Positions 1 through 7,169 of a stretch of DNA of 22,294 bases are shown piece by piece. Each line of letters opens with the position of its first letter. The first letter of the stretch is position 1. The DNA comes from Candidatus Gastranaerophilales bacterium (GTDB lineage Bacteria > Cyanobacteriota > Vampirovibrionia > Gastranaerophilales > Gastranaerophilaceae), in NCBI GenBank assembly GCA_947632315.1, contig CANROV010000010.1, positions 1 to 22,294 on the forward strand, read 5' to 3'. The notes under the pieces were generated by a model that was given only the letters and a program-made list of their open reading frames with translations, was not told the origin of the DNA and did no database searches. The position numbers and the translations under genes are program-made.

Positions 1-593
1 CCAAACAACAGGCAAGAGAAAAACTTCAAATCCCAATGAATAAAAAAGTACTTTTTGCCATGGGCGGTTCTCAAGGGGCTAAAACAATTAATAATGCAAT
101 GGTTAAAATTCTTAAACCGTTATCTGATAATGAAAATAATTTTATAATTCTTCAAACGGGGAAAAAGAATTATGATGAAGTTTTAGAAATGTTAAAAGAG
201 CAATTTCCAAAATTTAATGAAAAAAATAATATATTAATAAAACCGTATTTTGATGAAATGGTATACCCTTTAAAAGCGTCGGATATAGTAATATCAAGAG
301 CGGGATCGGTAAGTTTATCGGAGATATTACAATGTTGTGTTGTATCAATATTAATACCGTATCCTTATGCTGCTCAGGATCATCAACGGAAAAATGCTAA
401 AGAAATGTGTCAAAAAGGAGTTTCTTTATACCTTGAAGATTCAGAATGCACTGAAAAAACACTTTTAGATAATATTGAACAGCTTTTAAACAATGAAAAT
501 ACATTTAATACTATGAGGGAGAAAATAGAAATACTGAATAAGAAAAATCCCTCGGATGAAATAGTTAAGCAATTGAAAAGTATAATAAAATGA
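1..593 (+). CDS. murG: MurG, C-terminal part (5' end outside window)
   Basis: This is the C-terminal glycosyltransferase domain of MurG, which transfers GlcNAc from UDP-GlcNAc to lipid I to make lipid II at the cytoplasmic face of the inner membrane. The frame is open to the window edge (readable from base 3), so the ATG at 36 is probably internal; the family is about 350 residues and only about 197 are visible. Seen directly: the GGSQGA loop that opens the C-terminal Rossmann domain, then SRAGS followed by a Ser-Glu-Ile helix, and the IPYPYAAQDHQRKNA stretch, all diagnostic for the UDP-GlcNAc site. The stop overlaps the start of folC (ATGA), suggesting translational coupling. What lies upstream, and whether this is a division/cell-wall cluster, cannot be seen. 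Confidence 0.95.
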   Translation, partial: KQQAREKLQIPMNKKVLFAMGGSQGAKTINNAMVKILKPLSDNENNFIILQTGKKNYDEVLEMLKEQFPKFNEKNNILIKPYFDEMVYPLKASDIVISRAGSVSLSEILQCCVVSILIPYPYAAQDHQRKNAKEMCQKGVSLYLEDSECTEKTLLDNIEQLLNNENTFNTMREKIEILNKKNPSDEIVKQLKSIIK

Positions 594-1834
594 GTTTAAG
601 TTATGAAGAAGCAGTAAATTTACTGACTTCAAAAAATAAATTTTATATTAATTTAGGGCTGGACAGGATAAAAAAAGCTGTTGACATAATTGGAAACCCA
701 CAAAATAAATATAAAATTATTCATGTGGCAGGAACTAACGGAAAAGGCTCCGTATGTGCTTTAACAGCTGATATTTTAAAATATGCAGGATATAAAACAG
801 GATTATATACGAGTCCTCACCTTGTAAATTATACGGAAAGAATAAAAATTAACGATAAAGAAATTTCAAAATCCGATTTTGCAAGATATATAGAAGAAAT
901 TTGTACAATAAGTGAAGCAAATTCCATAGAATTAACGGAATTTGAAATTTTAACGGCTTGTGCCTTCAAATATTTCTATGATAATAACATTGATATAGCG
1001 GTAATAGAAACGGGACTTGGCGGAAGATATGACGCTTCAAACATTATTGATAATACGTTAATTTCCGTTATTACCTCAATATCATTAGACCATACGGATA
1101 GACTCGGTAAGACTATTGAAGAAATTGCATTTGAAAAGGCGGGAATTATAAAAGAAAATACCGATTTAGTAATTTCAAAAGATAACTTAGGGCTTGAAGT
1201 AATAAAAAAATCCGCAAATGGAAAAAAATCAAATATATATCTTGTTGAAGATACTCAAATCCGATACGAGAACGGAGAAAATAACATAATATATAACAAT
1301 AATTCTTATAAATTTAACCTTTTAGGCTTATATCAAAAAAAGAATACGGCATTAGTATTAAAAGCTGTTGAATTGTTGAATAAAAAAGGACTAAATATAA
1401 CTGATGAAGCGCTGAAAGAAGGACTAAAAACCGTAAAATGGCAAGCAAGACTTGAATATTTTACGGGAAATAATATATTAACCGACGGCGCACATAATCC
1501 CGATGCGGCTTTTGAATTAAGAAAAAGTCTTGATTATTATTTTAAAAATCAAAAGAAAATTTTTATTTATTCAACAATAAATACTAAAGACTATAAAACA
1601 ATAGCTGAAATTCTGTTTAATAAAGATGATTTAATATATTATTATGATTTTGACTATAAGTATGCGGTAAATTTTGAAGCATATAAACATAAAGTTAATT
1701 GGCTGACAAATATAAAAAAATTAAATAAGGAAAATTTAAGCGAAATAATAAAAAGTAAAGAGTTAAAAGTCATAACGGGCAGTTTATATATGCTTGGTGA
1801 TTTTTATAAAAATTATAAAGAGCTGTTACACTAG
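590..1834 (+). CDS. folC: Bifunctional folylpolyglutamate synthase / dihydrofolate synthase
   Basis: This Mur-ligase-superfamily enzyme adds glutamate to dihydropteroate and/or tetrahydrofolate using ATP, in cytoplasmic folate synthesis. At 414 aa it has normal family length. Visible motifs: the ATP-binding loop HVAGTNGKGSV (residues 45-55), the SPHLVNYTERI folate-binding loop (75-85), an LDHTDRLG stretch with the metal-ligand histidine, EKAGI, and the C-terminal-domain DGAHNPDA motif. The start overlaps the murG stop by four bases, so it is probably coupled to murG. The gene ends just before a bidirectional terminator. Whether it has the dihydrofolate synthase activity, the polyglutamylation activity or both cannot be settled by reading. 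Confidence 0.95.
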   Translation: MSLSYEEAVNLLTSKNKFYINLGLDRIKKAVDIIGNPQNKYKIIHVAGTNGKGSVCALTADILKYAGYKTGLYTSPHLVNYTERIKINDKEISKSDFARYIEEICTISEANSIELTEFEILTACAFKYFYDNNIDIAVIETGLGGRYDASNIIDNTLISVITSISLDHTDRLGKTIEEIAFEKAGIIKENTDLVISKDNLGLEVIKKSANGKKSNIYLVEDTQIRYENGENNIIYNNNSYKFNLLGLYQKKNTALVLKAVELLNKKGLNITDEALKEGLKTVKWQARLEYFTGNNILTDGAHNPDAAFELRKSLDYYFKNQKKIFIYSTINTKDYKTIAEILFNKDDLIYYYDFDYKYAVNFEAYKHKVNWLTNIKKLNKENLSEIIKSKELKVITGSLYMLGDFYKNYKELLH

Positions 1835-1840
1835 AAACAA

Positions 1841-1868
1841 AAAGAACCTGCAAAATAGCAGGTTCTTT
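1841..1868. terminator. Bidirectional rho-independent terminator between convergent genes
   Basis: A perfect 11-bp inverted repeat (AAAGAACCTGC / GCAGGTTCTTT) with a 6-base loop lies 6 bases after the folC stop and 18 bases from the stop of the convergent HSP20-like gene. On the minus strand it is followed by a T-rich tail (TTTTTGTTT); on the plus strand the tail is short. It probably stops both transcripts. Confidence 0.85.
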
Positions 1869-1886
1869 CGTCCTCAAATACGGACA

Positions 1887-2510
1887 TTACTTTTTAACAG
1901 GAACGGAAATAATTAAATTTTTACCGTCTTTAATCTTTTGAATATTAGATATATCTGCATTCTCAGGAAGAATAAAATCTTGAGAGAAAGAAACATTTTC
2001 TTCCATATTTTTATCTTTAACCTGAGATTCACCAAATACAGTAAGTTTTCTGCCTCTGACATTATAATTTACCTTATTTTCATCTCCTTGAAAAGGTTTA
2101 AGATTAATTTTTACTTCAAACTTGTCATCGTCAAAATCAGTTCTTATTTTAACGGAATCAGTCATAAAATCATTCATTAAGTCAGGAATCCAAAAATCTT
2201 TCTTCGTCATTTCATCTTGCATTTCACGCTGATGTTTTAAGAATTTATCAAATGATTTTAAATCATGCCTGTATTGTCTGTCAAAATTATCATTAAAGCG
2301 TTTTTCAAGATAAGGCGGATAAAATGAATGGTTATTTCTGAACCCGCGTTCCATCATTTGATCTAAGATCAGATATGAAGCCAAGAGTCCGCCTAAGAAT
2401 GCAGAAAAAGCCATAATAAGACATTTTTTCCAACAGTTATTTTCTTTGCAAGCTCTTGGTTTATCTTCTATACCGGAATAGAGATGTTCATTATTGTTGT
2501 TTTCTTCCAT
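1887..2510 (-). CDS. Membrane-anchored HSP20/alpha-crystallin-like protein
   Basis: A 207-aa protein in three parts. Residues 1-29 are hydrophilic with three cysteines (21, 26, 30). Residues 30-50 are one hydrophobic helix, likely a membrane anchor. Residues from about 120 to the end resemble the alpha-crystallin domain of small heat-shock proteins: a beta-rich stretch KFEVKINLKPF, a RGRKLTVFGE strand, then FSQDFILPENAD and a closing NLIISVPVKK, which match the usual L-x-V/I-x-G-E, F-x-LP and L-x-I-x-VP positions. Small heat-shock proteins are usually soluble and about 140-160 aa, so the anchor and the roughly 70-residue polar linker are unusual. A good ribosome site (AAGGAAG, 5 bases before ATG) supports the start. 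It follows the small unknown gene at 2541-2849 by 30 bases, probably as one transcript. Chaperone function is inference. Confidence 0.7.
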   Translation of the reverse strand: MEENNNNEHLYSGIEDKPRACKENNCWKKCLIMAFSAFLGGLLASYLILDQMMERGFRNNHSFYPPYLEKRFNDNFDRQYRHDLKSFDKFLKHQREMQDEMTKKDFWIPDLMNDFMTDSVKIRTDFDDDKFEVKINLKPFQGDENKVNYNVRGRKLTVFGESQVKDKNMEENVSFSQDFILPENADISNIQKIKDGKNLIISVPVKK

Positions 2511-2540
2511 ATTGCTTCCTTTCTTTTACTCTAATATACA

Positions 2541-2849
2541 TTAATTATCAATACAATTATTAAGATATTCAATTGTATCTATTTTATTATCATACAAAAA
2601 TTTTAAGAAATATAAATAATTAACATCATAAGAAGACACAGTAACATTAATTTCAAAACCGTCGGAACAAAACGGTTCATAATCATAAATAACATAACTG
2701 TTATATTTACTTTTCCATTCTTTTTTATCAATCAGACAGTTATTTTCGAGTGCGGTTTCTTCTAACCAGGGAATAATATCTTTAGAGATATTTTTAAATT
2801 CAATCTGACTTCTCTGGTTTAACCCGTTCATGTATTTTTCAACTAGCAT
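2541..2849 (-). CDS. Hypothetical protein, 102 aa
   Basis: I do not recognise this protein. It is acidic and aromatic-rich, has no signal peptide or membrane helix, and looks like a small soluble alpha/beta domain. Tyr/Asp/Asn-rich stretches (YVIYDYEPF, VSSYDVNYLYF) lie in its second half. It sits 30 bases upstream of the HSP20-like gene on the same strand, so the two may be co-transcribed. The predicted start has GGAA immediately before the ATG, which is too close to serve as a ribosome site; a GGGG eight bases upstream could serve, or the Met at residue 7 could be the start. Coding status rests on length and position only. Confidence 0.6.
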   Translation of the reverse strand: MLVEKYMNGLNQRSQIEFKNISKDIIPWLEETALENNCLIDKKEWKSKYNSYVIYDYEPFCSDGFEINVTVSSYDVNYLYFLKFLYDNKIDTIEYLNNCIDN

Positions 2850-3162
2850 TTCCTATACCCCGTAATGAATATATTTACACACTTCCATATTCTAAGAAGT
2901 ATAATAACTTCTCAGGATATAATCAGTTTAAATATATTTTAAAAACAATAAAATATACCAAGGTATAATATTATGGCTGTATAATCGGGCTATTTTTGAA
3001 AAAAGAATAATAAAAAACACAATTATAAATACAATCAAAACAGTTATTATTATTAGAGTTTAAGGCTGATATAAAGATTATATTAAAAAAACGGGAATTT
3101 CAATTTTTTGATTTATAATACAATAGAAGATTTGAGAAACACAGTAAAAAGGGGCAAATTTA
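2850..3162. other. AT-rich intergenic region, 313 bases, divergent promoter zone
   Basis: This spacer separates the leftward pair (2849-1887) from the rightward HEAT-like gene (3163). I see no ORF or RNA gene. It holds three exact TATAAT boxes on the plus strand (2964-2969, 2980-2985, 3114-3119), an AGAAGT...ACTTCT inverted repeat (2895-2912, 6-base loop) and a small ATACC-AA-GGTAT palindrome (2955-2966) overlapping the first TATAAT. The palindromes could be operator sites, but in such AT-rich DNA they could arise by chance. Confidence 0.5.
3114..3119 (+). promoter_or_regulatory. Probable -10 box for the HEAT-like gene
   Basis: An exact TATAAT lies 43 bases before the ATG at 3163. No convincing -35 is found 16-18 bases upstream, so the assignment rests on the -10 and its position. 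Confidence 0.45.
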
Positions 3163-3456
3163 ATGAATGCAGTTTTATTACCAATAGATGAATACTTAAA
3201 TAAACTTGAAAATGCTGATAATAACGTAAAAAATGAAATAGAAAACGAACTTGTAAATATAGGTAAAGAAGCAATACCTTCTTTAGTTGATTCTCTGCAA
3301 GTAGTAAAAGGCAGAACAAGAGGTATCGTTGCTATGGTTTTAATAAGGCTCGGAGAATCATCCATTGATTATCTTAAAAAAGCTGCTCAATCAAACAGCG
3401 ATTTTGAATGGATTGCTAATTATTTAATTACTGAAATTAAAGGTCTGGCAGCATAA
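3163..3456 (+). CDS. Small HEAT-repeat-like alpha-helical protein
   Basis: A 97-aa, all-helical soluble protein with no signal peptide. The middle resembles one to two HEAT repeats: an amphipathic helix (KNEIENELVNIG), the typical turn KEAIPSLVDSL, a charged turn (KGRTRG), the helix IVAMVLIRLGESSIDYLKKA, and a final helix. The 'G-x-x-AIPxLVxxL' and 'R-x-x-A-x-x-LxxLG' spacing is characteristic of HEAT/PBS-lyase-type repeats, which are usually protein-binding scaffolds; no catalytic residues are evident. A purine-rich ribosome site (AAAAGGGGC) precedes the ATG by about 8 bases. It is monocistronic, with a -10 box upstream and a strong terminator just downstream. The partner is unknown. Confidence 0.75.
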   Translation: MNAVLLPIDEYLNKLENADNNVKNEIENELVNIGKEAIPSLVDSLQVVKGRTRGIVAMVLIRLGESSIDYLKKAAQSNSDFEWIANYLITEIKGLAA

Positions 3457-3475
3457 AAAAATTTTGAAATATAAT

Positions 3476-3504
3476 AAAGGGCGGTTGTATAAACCGCCCT
3501 TTTT
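3476..3504 (+). terminator. Rho-independent terminator after the HEAT-like gene
   Basis: A GC-rich stem (GGGCGGTT / AACCGCCC, extended by AAA/TTT to 11 bp) with a 5-base loop is followed by a run of T. It lies 20 bases after the stop at 3456. Confidence 0.93.
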
Positions 3505-3540
3505 AATTGTTATTATATCGTAATAAACATATCAAAATGC

Positions 3541-3570
3541 TTGACCTATACATTTATTTTTGTTTATCAT
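3541..3570 (+). promoter_or_regulatory. Sigma-70-type promoter of the LysM gene
   Basis: TTGACC (3541-3546), an 18-base spacer and TATCAT (3565-3570) lie 30 bases before the ATG at 3601. The preceding terminator isolates this promoter from the gene upstream. Confidence 0.65.
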
Positions 3571-3600
3571 GATACTAAGTAAAGGATTGGGGAAACTTTT

Positions 3601-4212
3601 ATGAGAAATTCATCAATATACAGGTCAAATCTTTCAGATGAAAAGATAGCTTTTTTATCTGAAATAAAAAACCAGAAAGATACAAACCAAGATAGTATTG
3701 AACCAAAAACATACAAAAGACAGGGGAAACAAAAAGAACTTGATCTTTTATGGCAAAATTTTAAATTTAATCCAAAAGAAGAAAAATCACCCGGTATTTA
3801 CCTTTTAACAGGTTTCGTTGCAGGTGCTTTATGTATGTTCCTTATGAATGCTATATTGAGTATCAGCTCTAATGTTTCCAATGATAATAATTATATCGCA
3901 TTAGGCCAGCCTAAATTTGAGAAAAAAATATCAAGAAAAAGCATGCTTCCTCAAATAAATTCAATCCCTGCCGTTAACGAAACAAAAAATATGGAAGTTA
4001 TTCCGGCAAAAACTACAACTGAAACAAAAGAAGCACTTTTGCCTGTTGTTGAAACATATACCGTTAAACCTGGCGATTCTATGAGTTCTATTGTTATTCG
4101 TTTCTACGGAAAATATGATAACAATAAAATTGAAAAAATCAGACAAGCAAATAACTTATCTAATGCAGCAAAATTATCAATCGGTCAAAAATTAATTATT
4201 CCGCTTGATTAA
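3601..4212 (+). CDS. Single-pass membrane protein with C-terminal LysM domain
   Basis: A 203-aa protein with a basic cytoplasmic N-terminus (1-63), one membrane helix (about 65-90, GIYLLTGFVAGALCMFLMNA), a Thr/Pro/Lys-rich linker, and a complete LysM module at 152-201: the opening YTVKPGDSMSSIVIRFYG, the middle IEKIRQANNL and the closing LSIGQKLIIPLD are classic. LysM modules bind peptidoglycan glycan chains, so the protein probably ties the inner membrane to the wall. No hydrolase domain is attached. The gene has its own promoter. Its 3' end overlaps the convergent rsmD by 17 bases, and a terminator-like hairpin lies inside rsmD at 4244-4264. Confidence 0.88.
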   Translation: MRNSSIYRSNLSDEKIAFLSEIKNQKDTNQDSIEPKTYKRQGKQKELDLLWQNFKFNPKEEKSPGIYLLTGFVAGALCMFLMNAILSISSNVSNDNNYIALGQPKFEKKISRKSMLPQINSIPAVNETKNMEVIPAKTTTETKEALLPVVETYTVKPGDSMSSIVIRFYGKYDNNKIEKIRQANNLSNAAKLSIGQKLIIPLD

Positions 4213-4732
4213 TAAAGGTTATTTGTTTATTACCGTATGTTTTGGCTTTGATTATATCAAAGCCTTCATATTTTATTTGTTTATCGATTGGGTGTTCAAG
4301 AATAATAATCCCGTTAGTATTTAAATTTTTATTATTTTTTATAACTTCTAAAGATTTTTCGTATAAATCGGAATCATAGGGCGGGTCAACAAAAATAACA
4401 TCCGCTTTATAATCGGTTTTGATAACGTTTTTAAGTGAGTCGCCAAAATATATTTCGGGAATTAAATTTAAAGATTTAAACGCTTGTTGAATTGCAAGTG
4501 CTGTTTTTCTGTCTTTTTCAAAAGATATAACCTTAAATCCTCTTGAAACAGCTTCAAGACCCATTATCCCGCTTCCTGCAAACATATCAAAAAAAACTTT
4601 CCCTTCAAAATCTATCATGGAAGCCAGTGTATTAAAAATCCCCTGACGAGTTTTAGAAAGAGTCGGTTTTATATTATCATATTCAGGTGTTTTAATTTTT
4701 CTGGAATTATATATTCCGCCAGTTATCTGCAT
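4196..4732 (-). CDS. rsmD: 16S rRNA (guanine966-N2)-methyltransferase
   Basis: RsmD methylates G966 of 16S rRNA during 30S assembly, using S-adenosylmethionine. The 178-aa protein has the family features in order: an N-terminal ITGGIYNSRKI strand, the KPTLSKTRQGIFNTL helix (family: RPT-x-x-x-R-x-x-x-F-x-x-L), the SAM-binding motif I DMFAGSGIMGLEA (49-61), an acidic FEKD strand end, and the catalytic DPPY (116-119). It is the last gene of the gmk operon, starting one base after the stop of the preceding gene, so translation is probably coupled. Its 3' end overlaps the LysM gene on the other strand by 17 bases. Confidence 0.95.
   Translation of the reverse strand: MQITGGIYNSRKIKTPEYDNIKPTLSKTRQGIFNTLASMIDFEGKVFFDMFAGSGIMGLEAVSRGFKVISFEKDRKTALAIQQAFKSLNLIPEIYFGDSLKNVIKTDYKADVIFVDPPYDSDLYEKSLEVIKNNKNLNTNGIIILEHPIDKQIKYEGFDIIKAKTYGNKQITFINQAE
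4244..4264 (+). terminator. Possible terminator of the LysM gene, inside rsmD
   Basis: A perfect 9-bp stem GGCTTTGAT / ATCAAAGCC with a 3-base loop is followed by TTCATATTTTATTT on the plus strand, 31 bases after the LysM stop. It lies wholly within rsmD coding sequence (encoding GFDIIKA). The T-tract is interrupted, so confidence is moderate. Confidence 0.45.
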
Positions 4733-4733
4733 A

Positions 4734-5267
4734 TTATAATTTAACCACTGTCTGATTTTCTTTTATAGGTTGACTGTTATCATTTTCATATAATTCTGCA
4801 CCAAAAAGAAGATTAGTCCATTTTCCGAACATATTTTGAGAATAATGAGGCATTTTATTGGTATAAACAGAAAGAATTATTCCTTCCTTACCTTGAAATG
4901 CACGTTCAACAGTACATATATTATAATATTTACTGCACCAAACAGCCATGGAATCTTCTGCGTCTTGTTTTACATATTTTGGCACAATATCTTTATAATT
5001 ATTTCTGTCCTTGCCAAGCTGTTTTTGAAGTATTATTGCAGGTGTTATTCCCGTATTTTGAATTTTCCTTTTATAAAAAGAAAGTATTTCTGTATAATTT
5101 TCACTTGTCTGATTATAAGGCACAAAGCATTTTTTATTTTCAAAACCTTTTGGACTATTTATAAAATGCCAGCCTGAATCAGGAAAAGTAAATTTAATTT
5201 GTTCTTCTGCCAGACAAAAATTTTGAAAAAGTAATAAACTTAAAATAAATAAAGCAGTTTTTTTCAT
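4734..5267 (-). CDS. Secreted protein of unknown function
   Basis: I do not recognise the family. The ATG at 5267 is preferred over one five codons upstream because it gives a textbook signal peptide (MKK, hydrophobic ALFILSLLLF, probable cleavage after CLA), has GGGAG about 9 bases before it, and shares a base with the upstream stop (TAATG). The mature part is about 157 aa, with four cysteines, a GWHFINSPKGF motif near the start, and alternating beta-like stretches; it is probably a periplasmic soluble domain. There is no lipobox and no catalytic motif I can name. Its place inside an otherwise cytoplasmic housekeeping operon (nif3-like upstream, rsmD downstream) gives no functional clue. Confidence 0.75.
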   Translation of the reverse strand: MKKTALFILSLLLFQNFCLAEEQIKFTFPDSGWHFINSPKGFENKKCFVPYNQTSENYTEILSFYKRKIQNTGITPAIILQKQLGKDRNNYKDIVPKYVKQDAEDSMAVWCSKYYNICTVERAFQGKEGIILSVYTNKMPHYSQNMFGKWTNLLFGAELYENDNSQPIKENQTVVKL

Positions 5268-6001
5268 TATATTAACTCCCAAGCAGGTCTTTCAGAAGCA
5301 CAGACTATTTCCACATCTTCATTTTTTAATATTTTCTGAAAAATTTCCACAACAAATTTTTCACTATGAAAATGCCCTAAATCAATAATAGTTATACTAT
5401 TGGCAGAAAGTGCCTGATGATGTTTTAAGTCGCCCGTAACAAAAACATCTATACCTATTTTTTCAAGTTCTGAAATGTATTCAGCACCTGAACCGGAACA
5501 AAATGCTATTGATTTATATGTTTTTCTTTTGCTGTTTACAACACGTATAGAAGGCAGACAAAATACCGTTTTCAGCGTTGAAACCAGTTTAGAAAAATTT
5601 TTATCTTCATCAAATTGTTTATATTTAATAAATTCAAAAGCAGTATCAAGCTCATTAAATCCGCATTTTTCCGCCAGATATTCGCTTACTCCGCCTTGCG
5701 CTATATCAAGATTTGTATGCGCCGAATATATTTGTATATCTTTTTTTATTGCTTTTATTATGTATGGCTGATTTATTTCTTTTATAGGGGTAAAAAATAC
5801 AGGATGATGTGATATTATTAAATCGCATTTTTTCTTGATTGCTTCATCAATACTGGATGGTGTTACATCAAGAGTAACAAGTATTCTGTTTGTTTCTTTA
5901 TTTCCTAAATTAATCTGCCAGCCTGAATTATCCCATTTTTGCATTGTATCTAACGGAGCAAATTGTTCAATTCTTCTGATTATTTGATTTACTTCTGCCA
6001 T
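5267..6001 (-). CDS. Nif3-like dinuclear metal-centre protein (DUF34/YbgI family)
   Basis: A 244-aa member of the NIF3 family, toroidal hexamers with a two-metal site. The biochemical role is unsettled; some members carry a 'GTP cyclohydrolase 1 type 2' name. Seen: WDNSGWQI near residue 23, LIISHHPVFF (metal ligands H65, H66), SAHTNLDIAQGG (ligand D99), CSGSGAEYI, VFVTGDLKHHQA, and the C-terminal GHFHSEKFVVE carrying the last His and Glu ligands. All expected ligands are present, so it should be functional. Its length matches the short bacterial form without the inserted PII-like domain. It overlaps coaBC by 35 bases at its start and the secreted gene by one base at its end. Confidence 0.92.
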   Translation of the reverse strand: MAEVNQIIRRIEQFAPLDTMQKWDNSGWQINLGNKETNRILVTLDVTPSSIDEAIKKKCDLIISHHPVFFTPIKEINQPYIIKAIKKDIQIYSAHTNLDIAQGGVSEYLAEKCGFNELDTAFEFIKYKQFDEDKNFSKLVSTLKTVFCLPSIRVVNSKRKTYKSIAFCSGSGAEYISELEKIGIDVFVTGDLKHHQALSANSITIIDLGHFHSEKFVVEIFQKILKNEDVEIVCASERPAWELI

Positions 6002-7169
6002 ATATTCTTTCTATTATTTGTTTTGCTATATTTTGTTTATCTGTTTTTTCAATTTTTTGAATTTCAAGTTGTTTATTTATAATAAATACTTCATTATAAT
6101 CGGAGGAAAAGCCTATATCTTTATTGGATATATCATTTGCGCAGATATAGTCGCATTTTTTCTTTAATATTTTACTTTTAGCATTCTCGATTAAATTTTC
6201 ACTTTCGGCGCAGAAACCTACAACAATTTGATTGTCTTTTTTATTGTCCGATATTTCACTTAGGATGTCAACATTTTCAATTAATTCAATAATTAATGAA
6301 CCGCCTGTTTTTTTTATTTTTTGTTCTGATTTATTTTTAACTCTATAGTCTGATACTGCTGCCGCCATAATTAATGAATAGGCATTTTCAAATTCTTTTT
6401 TTACTTCATTATACATTTCATCGGCAGTTTTAACCGGAATAACTTTATATGGCTTTTTTTGTTCGATTGTTGAAATTAATACTACCTCAGCTCCTGTTTT
6501 ATATGCGTAATCTGCTAAAGCCGTTCCCATTTTCCCTGAGCTGTAGTTGCCTATATATCTGACAGAATCAATATCTTCTTTTGTTCCGCCTGCCGTTATT
6601 ACTATTTTTTTATTTTTTAAAATCTGTTCGGGAAGTAGAATATTTTTTGCTTCTTCAAATATTGTATTAACCTCAGCTAATCTGCCTTTACCTTCCGTTC
6701 CGCAGGCTAAAAAGCCTGTTTCGGGTTCAATTACTTTAATACCTCGTTCTTTTAATATTTCTATGTTCTTTTGTACGGCAGAATTTTCCCACATATTTGT
6801 ATTCATACAAGGAGCAATTATTACAGGTTTTTTGTATGCACAGAATGTTGATGTTAAAAGATTATCACAGACTCCGAGTGTTATTTTCGCCAGAGTATTG
6901 GCTGTTATCGGAGCTATTATAAATATATCCGATTCATCCGTAAGCGAAATATGTTCGGGTTTATATTCTTTTATATCAAACTGATTAATATTTAATTCAT
7001 TACCGCTTAATGTTTCAAGGGTAGTTTTTGTTACAAAATTAAGTGCATTAGGTGTAACAACAACTTTTACTTCAGCATTATTTTTCTTAAACAGTCTTAT
7101 AAGTTCTAATGTTTTATATGCGGCAATAGCACCTGTAATACCTATAAGAACTTTTTTCCCTTTTAACAT
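5967..7169 (-). CDS. coaBC: Bifunctional phosphopantothenoylcysteine decarboxylase / synthetase
   Basis: CoaBC (Dfp) makes 4'-phosphopantetheine in coenzyme A synthesis: the CoaB half joins cysteine to phosphopantothenate using CTP, and the FMN-dependent CoaC half decarboxylates the product. The length, 400 aa, is normal. CoaC motifs: GITGAIAAYK (10-19), catalytic His73 in EHISL, PCMNTNMW (120-127) and ACGTEGKGR with the active-site Cys156. CoaB motifs: ITAGGTKEDID (191-201), VRYIGNYSSGKMG and the KIKK segment with the CTP-site lysine. The start is preceded by AAAGGA. It overlaps gmk by 7 bases and the nif3-like gene by 35. Confidence 0.97.
   Translation of the reverse strand: MLKGKKVLIGITGAIAAYKTLELIRLFKKNNAEVKVVVTPNALNFVTKTTLETLSGNELNINQFDIKEYKPEHISLTDESDIFIIAPITANTLAKITLGVCDNLLTSTFCAYKKPVIIAPCMNTNMWENSAVQKNIEILKERGIKVIEPETGFLACGTEGKGRLAEVNTIFEEAKNILLPEQILKNKKIVITAGGTKEDIDSVRYIGNYSSGKMGTALADYAYKTGAEVVLISTIEQKKPYKVIPVKTADEMYNEVKKEFENAYSLIMAAAVSDYRVKNKSEQKIKKTGGSLIIELIENVDILSEISDNKKDNQIVVGFCAESENLIENAKSKILKKKCDYICANDISNKDIGFSSDYNEVFIINKQLEIQKIEKTDKQNIAKQIIERIYGRSKSNNQKN

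Noticed and set aside
36..593. ATG at 36 as the true start of murG
   Set aside because: The frame is open upstream to the window edge, and a start here would delete the whole N-terminal domain of MurG; the gene is simply cut by the window.
3078..3365. 95-aa open frame opposite the HEAT-like gene
   Set aside because: The plus-strand gene has a -10 box, ribosome site, HEAT-like pattern and terminator; the opposite frame has none of these.
6547..6984. 145-aa open frame on the plus strand opposite coaBC
   Set aside because: It is antisense to a clearly conserved enzyme and its protein has no recognisable domain; a shadow frame.
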